Below are positions 55,156-64,000 of a stretch of 64,000 bases of DNA, piece after piece. The stretch is from positions 4,402,001-4,466,000 of the forward strand of contig NZ_JAHLZY020000001.1 of assembly GCF_018967865.2 (NCBI RefSeq), given 5' to 3'. Source of the stretch: Hymenobacter siberiensis (lineage in GTDB: Bacteria > Bacteroidota > Bacteroidia > Cytophagales > Hymenobacteraceae). The notes beneath the pieces are model-generated. The model ran no database searches and had not been told where the DNA came from. It was given only the letters and a program-made list of their open reading frames with translations. Position numbers and translations under genes: made by a program. Position 1 is the first letter of the stretch, and each line of letters starts with the position of its first letter.

Positions 55156-56265
55156 TTAGGCCAGGGCTGCGTCCCAGTCTTTCCACACCGGCTCGTAGCC
55201 CTGGCGGCGCAGCATGGCTGCCACTTCAGCGGGGGTGCGCTCATCGGAAATCTCGAATTGCTCCAGCGACTCCGGGGCCACGGCGTAGCCGCCGGGGTTG
55301 GTTTTGGAGCCCGCGCTGATGCTGGTGATGCCCAGCTTAATGACGTGGTCGCGGAAAACCGGGCTTTCGCGGGTCGAAATCGACAGTTCCACCTCGCCGT
55401 TCCAGATGCGGTAGGCGCAAATGAGCTGCACCAGCTCGCGGTCGCTCATTTCCACTTTGGGCTGAAGCATGCCTTCGGCCGGCCGCAGACGCGGAAACGA
55501 CAAGCTGTACTTGGTCTGCCAGTAGGTTTTTTCGAGATAATCCAAGTGCAGAGCGGTGTAGAAGCAGTCGGTGCGCCAGTCTTCAAGCCCGATGAGCACG
55601 CCCAGCCCCATTTTGTGGATGCCGGCCCGGCCCAGCCGGTCGGGCGTGTCGAGGCGGTAGTCGAAGTTCGATTTCTTGCCCTTGGGATGGTGCTTTTTGT
55701 AGTCGGCACGGTGGTAAGTTTCCTGGTACACCAGCACCGTATTCAGGCCCTCTGGAATCAGGCGCTCGTAGTCGGCCTGGTCCAGCGGCTGCACTTCCAT
55801 GGAGAGATGCGCGAACTGCGTGCGCAGCGTACGCAGGGCCTTTTCGAGGTAGTCCACGCCCACCGTCACGTTGGCCTCGCCGGTCACGAGCAGCACGTGG
55901 TCGTAGCCCCAGTCCTTGAGCACGGCCGCTTCCAGCAGCATTTCCACGCTGCTGAGGGTGCGCCGGGCAATCTTATTATCGAGGCTGAAGCCGCAGTACG
56001 TGCAGATATTCTGGCACTCATTGCTCAGGTACAGCGGCGCATACAGCTGCAGGGTGTTGCCAAACCGCTTGCGCGTGAGCTGGTGGCTGAGCTGCGCCAT
56101 CTGCTCCAGATACGGCGCGGCGGCGGGCGAAATCAGCGCCTTGAAGTCTTCCAGCGTGCGCTGCGGCGCGGCCAGGGCGTGCGCTACGTCGGCGGCCGTT
56201 TTGGCGTAGATGCTGGCCTTCACGTCGTCCCAGGGCTGGGCCTCGAAAATAGGTTGGAAGCTCAT
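55156..56265 (-). CDS. thiH: 2-iminoacetate synthase ThiH
   Basis: 369-residue radical-SAM tyrosine lyase that makes dehydroglycine for the thiazole ring. The cluster motif CQNICTYCGF fits CxxxCxxC. LSLDNKIARRTLS, DHVLLVTGEAN, VLVYQETYHRADYKKHHPKGKK and FPRLRPAEGM are all typical. Last gene of the thi operon; about 85 nt from thiG, with a half copy of repeat A in the gap. It uses Tyr, in contrast to the O2-dependent ThiO, so synthesis can work without oxygen. Confidence 0.97.
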   Translation of the reverse strand: MSFQPIFEAQPWDDVKASIYAKTAADVAHALAAPQRTLEDFKALISPAAAPYLEQMAQLSHQLTRKRFGNTLQLYAPLYLSNECQNICTYCGFSLDNKIARRTLSSVEMLLEAAVLKDWGYDHVLLVTGEANVTVGVDYLEKALRTLRTQFAHLSMEVQPLDQADYERLIPEGLNTVLVYQETYHRADYKKHHPKGKKSNFDYRLDTPDRLGRAGIHKMGLGVLIGLEDWRTDCFYTALHLDYLEKTYWQTKYSLSFPRLRPAEGMLQPKVEMSDRELVQLICAYRIWNGEVELSISTRESPVFRDHVIKLGITSISAGSKTNPGGYAVAPESLEQFEISDERTPAEVAAMLRRQGYEPVWKDWDAALA

Positions 56266-56292
56266 GTTGAAGGTTGTTTTTTAAACGTGAAC

Positions 56293-56319
56293 ATCATGCT
56301 TCGCTACGCTCTGCATGAC
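56293..56319. repeat. Half copy of family A (copy 6) between thiG and thiH
   Basis: Only the right-arm sequence ATGCTTCGCTACGCTCTGCA... is present; no left arm is seen. Confidence 0.75.
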
Positions 56320-56349
56320 GTTCTTTTCAAGTACCATCAGGACTCAACT

Positions 56350-57132
56350 TTACATATCCAGAAACGCCGTGAGCGGCGAGCTCGCCACCGCCTCGGTGTG
56401 CGCTACCGGCCCGGCCAGCCGCGCCTCGTAGGCCATGCGCCCAGCCTCCACGGCTAGGCGAAAGGCCGTGGCCATGGCTACCGGGTTGCCGGCCACGGCA
56501 ATGGCCGTGTTCACCAGCACGGCATCAGCGCCCATTTCCAGGGCTGCCGCCGCGTGCGAGGGGGCCCCGATGCCGGCATCCACCACCACCGGCACCTTGC
56601 TCTGGCCGATGATGATTTCCAGAAATTCTCGCGTCAGCAAGCCCTTGTTGGAGCCGATGGGCGAACCCAGGGGCATCACCGCCGCCACGCCCACTTCTTC
56701 CAGCCGCTTGCACAGCACCGGGTCGGCGTGGATGTAGGGCAGTACCACGAAGCCCAGCTTCACCAGCTCCTCAGCGGCTTTTAGGGTTTCGATGGGGTCA
56801 GGCAGCAGGTACTTGGGGTCGGGGTGGATTTCGAGCTTGAGCCAGTTGGTTTCCAGCGCCTCGCGGGCCAGCTGGGCGGCAAAAACGGCTTCTTTGGCCG
56901 TGCGTACGCCAGAGGTATTGGGCAGCAGGTGGAACTGCGGGTGCGCGAGGTGGCGCAGGATATCATCCTCGGCATTGGCCACGTCCACCCGTTTCAGGGC
57001 CACCGTCACCAGCTCCGAGCCGGAAGCCAGCAGGGCTTCCTCCATCAAAGCCGAGGAGCTGAATTTGCCCGTGCCGGTGAACAGGCGCGAGGTAAACTCC
57101 CGGCCGGCGATAACCAGTTTTTTAGTCAACAT
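56350..57132 (-). CDS. thiG: Thiazole synthase ThiG
   Basis: 260-residue TIM-barrel enzyme that assembles thiazole phosphate from deoxyxylulose phosphate, dehydroglycine and ThiS-thiocarboxylate. [19 protein letters not shown] opens; the Schiff-base Lys is in [39 protein letters not shown] and [32 protein letters not shown] complete the family. It lies 5 nt after thiE. Needs ThiS (60.7 kb) and ThiH (next gene). Confidence 0.98.
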   Translation of the reverse strand: MLTKKLVIAGREFTSRLFTGTGKFSSSALMEEALLASGSELVTVALKRVDVANAEDDILRHLAHPQFHLLPNTSGVRTAKEAVFAAQLAREALETNWLKLEIHPDPKYLLPDPIETLKAAEELVKLGFVVLPYIHADPVLCKRLEEVGVAAVMPLGSPIGSNKGLLTREFLEIIIGQSKVPVVVDAGIGAPSHAAAALEMGADAVLVNTAIAVAGNPVAMATAFRLAVEAGRMAYEARLAGPVAHTEAVASSPLTAFLDM

Positions 57133-57137
57133 ACTCG

Positions 57138-57761
57138 TTAAATGGCTTCTACCCCCGTTAATTCACGAACAAACTGCCCGGCTGCCACCGCCGGATTTTC
57201 GGCCGCCCCAATGGCCCCCGACACCGCCACGCCGTGCAGCCCCGTTGCCAGCAGCGCGGCCACATCGGCCAGCAGAACGCCCCCAATGCCAATAACCGGC
57301 ACGGCAATGCCCGCCGCCCGGCACTGCTGCATGATATCGGCGTAGCCCGCCAGGCCCAACACCGGGCTTAGCTTTTCTTTTGTCGTGGTGAAGCGAAACG
57401 GCCCCAGCCCCACGTAGTCGACCCCGGCCGCCGCCAGCCGCTGCACGTCGGCAAAGGTGTTGGCCGTACCGCCGACGATGAAACGTGCCCCCAGCATCTG
57501 GCGGGCTTCGTCAGGCGGCAAATCCTGCTGGCCCAGGTGCACGCCCCCGGCCCCGATTTCCTGCGCCAGCACCGGATTATCATTGATGATGAGCGTGGCC
57601 CCATGGCGGCGGCACACGGCCTGCGTTTCCAGCGCCAGCTGCTTCCAGATGGCGGGCGGCTGGTTTTTCACCCGCAGCTGCACCCAGCGCACACCGCACT
57701 GGCAAGCCAGCTCAGCCGCCTCGGGACTGGCGGTGATATAGTGGAGGGAATTGATTTTCAT
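57138..57761 (-). CDS. thiE: Thiamine-phosphate synthase ThiE
   Basis: 207-residue enzyme that joins HMP-diphosphate and thiazole phosphate to thiamine phosphate. [41 protein letters not shown] (phosphate and metal site), [16 protein letters not shown] and [16 protein letters not shown] are diagnostic. Lies between thiD and thiG with 5-6 nt gaps on both sides, so probably co-translated. Confidence 0.97.
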   Translation of the reverse strand: MKINSLHYITASPEAAELACQCGVRWVQLRVKNQPPAIWKQLALETQAVCRRHGATLIINDNPVLAQEIGAGGVHLGQQDLPPDEARQMLGARFIVGGTANTFADVQRLAAAGVDYVGLGPFRFTTTKEKLSPVLGLAGYADIMQQCRAAGIAVPVIGIGGVLLADVAALLATGLHGVAVSGAIGAAENPAVAAGQFVRELTGVEAI

Positions 57762-57767
57762 TAGGAA

Positions 57768-58511
57768 TTATGCGTTTGAATGGTACCCCAGCAGCGAATC
57801 GTTGCTGGCCAGAAATGCGGTGACATACTCCTTGCCCGTCCGGCAGGCTTCCACGAGCCCCTCCCCTTTCGCGAGCCCCGCCAGCACCGCCGACGACAGC
57901 ACGCAGCCGCTGCCGTGCTTCTCGCCATGCGCCAACCGCGCCGCCGAAAACGCATGCCGCCGCCCGCCTTCCAGCAGCACGTCAGTCGACAGCTCGCCCG
58001 CCGCGTGCCCGCCCTTCAGCAGCACCGGGCAAAAATTCGCCACGGCCGCCGCCGCCTCAGCCGATTCACCGGGCCAGAGGCGCAGCATTTCGGGCTGATT
58101 GGGGGTGATGAGGGCCATTTCGGCGCACAGGGCGCAGATCAGGTCGCGGTCGATGGCGCGGTGAAACTCGTAGCCGGCCGTGGCTTTCAGCACCGGGTCC
58201 CACACGATTTGCAGGTTTCGATTCTGGCTTTTCAGCCAGCCAATCAGCTCCAGCAGCTGTGGCAGGCTTTCAATAAGGCCAATTTTGATGAAGTCGACTT
58301 GAAAGCGCGCGAACAGAATGCGTAGCTGGTCGCGGATTTCAGCGGCCGGCACCCAGCGCACGCGCTCAAACGCCACATCGTTCTGCACCGTGAGGGCGGT
58401 GCACACGCCCAGGCCGTACACGCCGCTGGCTTCCAGCGTTTTCACGTCGGCCAGCAGGCCCGCGCCCGCGCTGGGGTCGAAGCCGGCAATGGTGAGGGCG
58501 TAGGGGCGCAT
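57768..58511 (-). CDS. thiD: Hydroxymethylpyrimidine/phosphomethylpyrimidine kinase ThiD
   Basis: 247-residue ribokinase-fold kinase that phosphorylates HMP and HMP-P. ALTIAGFDPSAGAGLLADVKTLE is the substrate site; LITPNQPEMLRL, VLLKGGHAAGELSTDVL and LAHGEKHGSGCVLSSAVLAGLA (anion hole GSGC) follow. Follows thiC after repeat A7 and precedes thiE by 6 nt. Confidence 0.97.
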   Translation of the reverse strand: MRPYALTIAGFDPSAGAGLLADVKTLEASGVYGLGVCTALTVQNDVAFERVRWVPAAEIRDQLRILFARFQVDFIKIGLIESLPQLLELIGWLKSQNRNLQIVWDPVLKATAGYEFHRAIDRDLICALCAEMALITPNQPEMLRLWPGESAEAAAAVANFCPVLLKGGHAAGELSTDVLLEGGRRHAFSAARLAHGEKHGSGCVLSSAVLAGLAKGEGLVEACRTGKEYVTAFLASNDSLLGYHSNA

Positions 58512-58541
58512 GGGTGGTACTTGGTTTCTGGTGCTTGGATG

Positions 58542-58641
58542 AACGTCATGCTGAGCGCAGCCGAAGCATCTCTACCGCTTCGTTGAATCGGCTTGATTAC
58601 TTGTGCGGTAGAGATGCTTCGGCTGCGCTCAGCATGACGTT
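58542..58641. repeat. Long inverted repeat, family A copy 7, between thiC and thiD
   Basis: Perfect 37-bp arms at 58542-58578 and 58605-58641 (AACGTCATGCTGAGCGCAGC...) with a 26-nt loop. Confidence 0.93.
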
Positions 58642-58659
58642 CTTTTTTTCAGGAGGGCG

Positions 58660-60537
<1,878 letters not shown>

Positions 60538-60581
60538 CTATCTCTGTTGAAAAGTGTGATGGTTGATTGGTTGGTTGTCAT

Positions 60582-60683
60582 CTGTCATCCTGAGCTTGCG
60601 AAGGACCTTATCACCGCCGAGCAATTTGCAGTAACTCAATCGATGCGAGCGTGATAAGGTCCTTCGCAAGCTCAGGATAACAG
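60582..60683. repeat. Long inverted repeat, family A-like copy 8, between thiS and thiC
   Basis: 33-bp arms at 60582-60614 and 60651-60683 with one mismatch; the core is TCATCCTGAGCTTGCGAAGG, a variant of the family A motif. Confidence 0.88.
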
Positions 60684-60706
60684 ACGTGAGATGACAGGCG
60701 AAGCCC

Positions 60707-60910
60707 CTACCCGCCCTGCGTGGCGCGGATGATGGTAACCCGGTCTTGTTCGTGCAATTGGAGGGACGACCACTCGGCGCGGGGTACCACGGCGTCGTTC
60801 ACGGCCACGGCCAGGCCGCGCGGCTCGGTGATGCCGCGCGCGGTGAGCAGGTCGATGAGCGACTGGTTATCAGCCGCTTCCTGAGGAGAATTATTGATAT
60901 AGCAGACCAT
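60707..60910 (-). CDS. thiS: Sulfur carrier protein ThiS
   Basis: 67-residue ubiquitin-like sulfur carrier ending in the required Gly-Gly (RATQGG); its C-terminal thiocarboxylate donates sulfur to ThiG. GLAVAVNDAVVPRAEW is the typical core. ATG 60910 (MVCYINNSPQEA) is the start; the frame extends 13 codons further. First gene after the TPP riboswitch. ThiF, which activates ThiS, is not in this operon. Confidence 0.95.
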   Translation of the reverse strand: MVCYINNSPQEAADNQSLIDLLTARGITEPRGLAVAVNDAVVPRAEWSSLQLHEQDRVTIIRATQGG

Positions 60911-60984
60911 GCAACCAGAATTAGTTGGGACGGAGAAAGCCATAAACAATAGTGGGTGTCGGCCACGACCCGCCCCGAAAGGCA

Positions 60985-61080
60985 GCCGCAGGGCGGACCA
61001 GTACTTTTCCCTTCGCTGGTATTAGCCAGAATCAGGTTCCAAGGGTATCATCTCAGCTACGGCGAAGCGCAGCACCCCTA
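60985..61080 (-). promoter_or_regulatory. TPP riboswitch (THI element)
   Basis: On the minus strand AGGGGTGC (61080 side), then GCTGAGATGATACCC, GAACCTGATTCTGGCTAATACC and AGCGAAGGGAA: the complete conserved core of the thiamine-diphosphate riboswitch, about 75-100 nt before thiS. After the aptamer, CCGCCC...GGGGCGG can form a hairpin, but there is no U run, so control is probably at translation or through pairing near the ribosome site. Confidence 0.96.
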
Positions 61081-61153
61081 AAGTTTATGCAACAAAGATA
61101 GGCGACTTTTGCCAAACAACTAGCAACGCGGAACCCAACGCCCTGCCTGCTTG

Positions 61154-61161
61154 TATCTTTG
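61154..61161 (+). promoter_or_regulatory. -7 promoter box immediately before rlmN
   Basis: TATCTTTG ends 4 nt before the ATG at 61166, so the transcript may start at or next to the A of ATG. Confidence 0.6.
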
Positions 61162-61165
61162 CACT

Positions 61166-62245
61166 ATGCTGCTAGAATTGCCCCTCGCCCCCACCGTTAC
61201 CAAGCGCGACATTCGTAAAACCTCGTCCGACGAGCTCAAGGCCTTTATGGTGGAGCACGGCGAGAAGCCTTTCCGCGCCAAGCAGGTAACTGAGTGGCTG
61301 TGGAAGAACACCGCCGCCACCTTTGAGGAGATGAATAACATCTCGGTGGCCACCCGCGAGCTGCTGGACAAGCACTTCGCCATCAACGGCGTGACGGTAC
61401 AAAACAAGCAGCTCAGCAACGACGGCACCATCAAATCAGCCTTCCGGCTGTACGATGGCAACGTGGTGGAGGGCGTGCTCATTCCGCACGATACACGCAT
61501 GACGGCCTGCATCTCAAGCCAGGTAGGCTGCTCACTGACGTGCAAGTTCTGCGCCACCGGCTACATGGACCGCAAGCGCAACCTCGACGCGGCCGAGATT
61601 TACGACCAGGTGGTGCGCATTCGGGAGCAGTGCGAGGCGCAGTACGGCACGCCGCTCACCAACATTGTGTACATGGGCATGGGCGAGCCCCTGCTCAACT
61701 ACGCCAACGTGGTGGAAAGCGTGCGCCGCATCACCTCGCCCGACGGCCTGAACATGGCCCCGCGCCGCATCACCATCAGCACGGCCGGCATTGCCAAGAT
61801 GATTAAAAAGCTGGCCGACGATGACGTGAAGGCCAACCTGGCCCTCTCACTGCACGCCCCCACGGATGCCAAGCGCAACGAAATTATGCCCATCAACGAA
61901 GCCAACTCCCTGGCCGCGCTGAAGGAAGCCCTGCAGTACTACCACCAGAAAACCGGCCGCAAAGTCACGTATGAATACATCGTGTTCGACGGCTTCAACG
62001 ATGGGCTGGACGATGCCGAGCACCTCTCCAAAATTGCCAAGTGGCTGCCCTGCAAGGTGAACCTCATCGAGTACAACCCCATCGAAAACGCTGATTACCA
62101 GAACGCGGCGGCCGATAAAATCACGGCCTTCCACAAGTACCTGGCCGACCGCGGCGTGCAAACCAACATCCGCCGCTCGCGGGGCAAGGACATCGACGCC
62201 GCCTGTGGGCAGCTGGCCGTGAAGGAAGAAAAGACGGCCGCGTAA
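61166..62245 (+). CDS. rlmN: 23S rRNA (adenine2503-C2)-methyltransferase RlmN
   Basis: 359-residue radical-SAM methyltransferase of 23S rRNA A2503 and some tRNAs. Cluster motif CSLTCKFC in SSQVGCSLTCKFCATGYM. EKPFRAKQVTEWLWKN opens the family fold; NIVYMGMGEPLLNYANV, RRITISTAGIAKMI and LALSLHAPTDAKRNEIMP are diagnostic, and the C-terminal Cys is in IDAACGQL. Start ATG 61166 directly follows a -7 box; the frame reaches TTG 61151, which is inside the promoter. Confidence 0.97.
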   Translation: MLLELPLAPTVTKRDIRKTSSDELKAFMVEHGEKPFRAKQVTEWLWKNTAATFEEMNNISVATRELLDKHFAINGVTVQNKQLSNDGTIKSAFRLYDGNVVEGVLIPHDTRMTACISSQVGCSLTCKFCATGYMDRKRNLDAAEIYDQVVRIREQCEAQYGTPLTNIVYMGMGEPLLNYANVVESVRRITSPDGLNMAPRRITISTAGIAKMIKKLADDDVKANLALSLHAPTDAKRNEIMPINEANSLAALKEALQYYHQKTGRKVTYEYIVFDGFNDGLDDAEHLSKIAKWLPCKVNLIEYNPIENADYQNAAADKITAFHKYLADRGVQTNIRRSRGKDIDAACGQLAVKEEKTAA

Positions 62246-62275
62246 GCAGCTTTTATCCGCGTTATTTTTCACGAA

Positions 62276-62312
62276 GAAGGCCCGTTTCCAGATTGGAAAC
62301 GGGCCTTCTTGT
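62276..62312. terminator. Two-way terminator between rlmN and the barrel gene
   Basis: GAAGGCCCGTTTCC-AGATT-GGAAACGGGCCTTC stem with short T tail. Confidence 0.85.
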
Positions 62313-62334
62313 CAATACAACAAACGCAACCGGC

Positions 62335-63345
62335 TTACTTCTTACTGCCGAAGCGAAAGGCAAAGTCCAGATACACGGGGATGATGTAAGTAGCGCCGAA
62401 ATGACTGTCTACGTGTCGGTTTGATGTATAGGGAAGGTACGCGCCCGTGTTGGGGTCGTAGTAGTAGTCGGTCCGCTGCTCGTCGTGCGAGAAGAGGTAG
62501 CCATAGGCCGCCGCCACGCCCAGGCTGGTGCGCCGCCAGTTGAACTTGACACCGTAGAGGCCGCCCAAGCCGGCTTTGCTGTCGGCCACGATGTAGTTTT
62601 CGGTAACCAGGGATATGCGGCGCGAGATACGCTTCTGGCCCCCGAGCTGGATAACCGGCGTTTTGCCGATTTCGCCGCTGGTGAAGCCGTAGCCCAGGCC
62701 CAAGGTCAGGTTGTCGTCGGCCCCGCCGTAGGTGAGGGCGCCGTAGCCGATGCCGGCCCCGCCGCTGTTGCTGTCATCGAAGGGAATGTTGGCGTAGATA
62801 ACGCCCGCGCCCAGGTGCACCTTCTCGCTGATGGGGGCCGTGAACTTGGGCGACAGCACAAAGGCCTGCTGCGACAGCGAAACTCCCGGAATGAGCGAAA
62901 CCGTGGCTCCAACGGAGAAATTATCAGTGATGCCGTATTCGCCCCCCACAAAAAAGAGGTAGGTGGTGAGCAGCGTGCCTTCGCCCCGGCGCACGCCCCG
63001 GGCGGTGGGCGCGTTGAAGAGGCGCGTGCCGTTGCCAATGTCGTAGTAGCCTGCTTTGGCGCGGCCGGGGGCTTCACCCTGCAAATCGGCGTGCCGGACC
63101 TGGTCGCGCTGCAGGCTGATGTGGCCCAGCTCCGGGCTGTCGAACTCCAGGCCATTGAGGCTGAGGCCCACCAGGCTACCGGTGAAGGTGGTGCCTTTGG
63201 TGGTTTCGACGCGGTAGGTGCGGCCCAGCAGGTACTCGTTGGTGGTGGGCGAGGCCGACGTGGGCGGGGAAGTGGTTTGGGCCAGTGCGGCGGCGGGCAG
63301 CGCCAGCGCAAGGCTACAAAGAAGGCTGCGGAAAGCTGGAGTCAT
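62335..63345 (-). CDS. Exported beta-barrel protein, unrecognised
   Basis: 336-residue exported protein. Signal peptide MTPAFRSLLCSLALALPAAALAQ. Residues about 35-85 look like a small beta domain (YRVETTKGTTFTGSLVGLS, then LGHISLQRDQVRHADL) resembling SH3/LSm-type folds. The rest is a barrel of regular strands (ITDNFSVGATVSLIPGVSL, LTLGLGYGFTSGEIG, YIIPVYLDFAFRF) with an aromatic end. ATG 63345 is chosen as the signal-peptide start. No named family recognised. Confidence 0.75.
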   Translation of the reverse strand: MTPAFRSLLCSLALALPAAALAQTTSPPTSASPTTNEYLLGRTYRVETTKGTTFTGSLVGLSLNGLEFDSPELGHISLQRDQVRHADLQGEAPGRAKAGYYDIGNGTRLFNAPTARGVRRGEGTLLTTYLFFVGGEYGITDNFSVGATVSLIPGVSLSQQAFVLSPKFTAPISEKVHLGAGVIYANIPFDDSNSGGAGIGYGALTYGGADDNLTLGLGYGFTSGEIGKTPVIQLGGQKRISRRISLVTENYIVADSKAGLGGLYGVKFNWRRTSLGVAAAYGYLFSHDEQRTDYYYDPNTGAYLPYTSNRHVDSHFGATYIIPVYLDFAFRFGSKK

Positions 63346-63507
63346 ATGAAGCGGAAATGAAATATTCCCCAAAGATGTCTCTTCACCGCCAAACCGTTGC
63401 AAAGCAAGCGTTAATCTTGCAGAACTTTTAGCCGCATAAGCCTTTTTGGCTCAATCAATTCATTTCCCTTCCGGCGCTGCATCCCGATAGTGCGCCGTTG
63501 CGCCGCC

Positions 63508-64000
63508 CTATTTGCGCCACTTGCCTGTGGAGCGCGGGCGGCCGGTGGCCATTTCCTCGTCCGACTCGCCGGGGGCTATTTCTTCCAGACGCACGCGCAC
63601 GGCGTGGGCTTTGGGCTGCACGCGCTGGCCGAAGGCATCGGCAAATTCCTGGGTGAATTCGGCCCCGAAGAAGATGATGAGCGACGAATAGTTGACCCAC
63701 AACAGCAGCACAATGGCCGAGCCCGCCGCCCCAAACGCCGAGCCAGGGTCGGACTTGGCGATGTAGAACGCGATGAGGAACTTGCCAATCACGAAGAGCA
63801 GCGCTGTGATGAAGGCCCCCACGCCTACATCGCGCCAGCGGATAATAGCATCGGGCAGAAACCGGTAGATGAGCGCAAAAAGCAGCGTGGTAACGCCCAG
63901 CGACAGCGCGAAGTCAACGATTTTGATGGCAATAATCCCGATTTCGGGCAGCAACTGCTGGAGCCAGCCGGTGAAGGCGCTGAGCACGGCACTCACCACG
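63508..64000 (-). CDS. YihY/virulence factor BrkB-family membrane protein (3' part)
   Basis: C-terminal 164 residues of a polytopic inner-membrane protein of the YihY/BrkB family; the frame runs off the window edge. Visible spans are IGIIAIKIVDFALSLGVTTLLFALIYRFLP, GVGAFITALLFVIGKFLIAFYI and GSAIVLLLWVNYSSLIIFFGAEFTQ; the last is the family signature. A hydrophilic tail of about 45 residues follows. Function in the family is unsettled. Confidence 0.92.
   Translation of the reverse strand, partial: VVSAVLSAFTGWLQQLLPEIGIIAIKIVDFALSLGVTTLLFALIYRFLPDAIIRWRDVGVGAFITALLFVIGKFLIAFYIAKSDPGSAFGAAGSAIVLLLWVNYSSLIIFFGAEFTQEFADAFGQRVQPKAHAVRVRLEEIAPGESDEEMATGRPRSTGKWRK

Noticed and set aside
60961..61080. 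A tRNA-like fold considered near the thi operon
   Set aside because: The conserved bases match the TPP riboswitch core exactly, and no anticodon arm or CCA end is found.

Overview
The window looks like chromosomal DNA from a GC-rich member of the Bacteroidota, most probably Hymenobacter or a close relative (Cytophagales). Several signs point that way: promoters of the TAnnTTTG type with almost no Shine-Dalgarno sites, bacillithiol genes (bshC, ytxJ), a fused E1 alpha/beta 2-oxo acid dehydrogenase, LytTR regulators, many small exported or lipoprotein genes, and dense intergenic hairpin repeats. The genus is inferred from gene content and style; no database comparison was possible.

Layout. 0-5 kb: SurA-type chaperone (cut by the window edge), MoxR ATPase, a small unknown protein, a GNAT acetyltransferase and an outer-membrane barrel. 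5-10 kb: recA, a DUF3108 protein, a PhoB/PhoR-like two-component pair and an RluA-type pseudouridine synthase. 10-14.5 kb: a polytopic membrane protein, then the translation cluster rplM-rpsI-rpsB-tsf. 14.5-23.7 kb is accessory DNA: a 117-bp MITE, a DUF3089 hydrolase coupled to an unknown gene, a helical-repeat lipoprotein, a gene cut by an amber codon, a gene split by an IS200-type element with its intact paralogue next door, a double-CsbD protein and a frameshifted DUF1206 gene. 23.7-36 kb: a saccharopine dehydrogenase-like gene, gcvP, lipoproteins, a toxin-antitoxin locus with a dead toxin, lipA, osmC, ytxJ and the fused E1 dehydrogenase. gcvP, lipA and the E1 gene all belong to lipoate-dependent metabolism. 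36.5-41.2 kb: a LytTR regulator tail-to-tail with a six-domain hybrid kinase, then an M16 peptidase. 41.4-43.8 kb: four tandem small exported proteins sharing an APGxP motif. 43.9-49.7 kb: pheS, rimO, bshC, a 5-formyl-THF cyclo-ligase and a TonB protein. 49.8-53.3 kb is a decay zone: a GDYXXLXY protein, a frameshifted DUF2157 gene, and a deletion scar joining an esterase-like gene to the tail of a LytTR regulator. 53.4-61.1 kb: mnmD, a thioesterase, a ThiE-like gene and the thiamine operon (TPP riboswitch-thiS-thiC-thiD-thiE-thiG-thiH). 61-64 kb: rlmN, a barrel protein and a truncated YihY/BrkB gene.

The most distinctive feature is the repeat load. At least three families of dispersed inverted repeats occupy the gaps: long hairpins built on TCATGCAGAGCGCAGCGAAG (eight sites, three of them inside the thiamine operon), hairpins whose arms are arrays of 7-nt units (GAGTTAA, AATGAGG and similar), and GTAGCGyGrACT hairpins. 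The 7-mer arrays also enter genes: one encodes the linker of the fused E1 dehydrogenase, one appears to carry the mnmD start codon, and others overlap the stop codons of moxR and gcvP. Counting the IS-split gene, six gene remnants sit in this 64 kb (IS-split gene, amber TPR-like gene, ParE-type toxin, DUF2157, esterase/LytTR chimera, DUF1206), which suggests ongoing erosion of accessory genes. No rRNA, tRNA, CRISPR array, prophage or defence island was seen.
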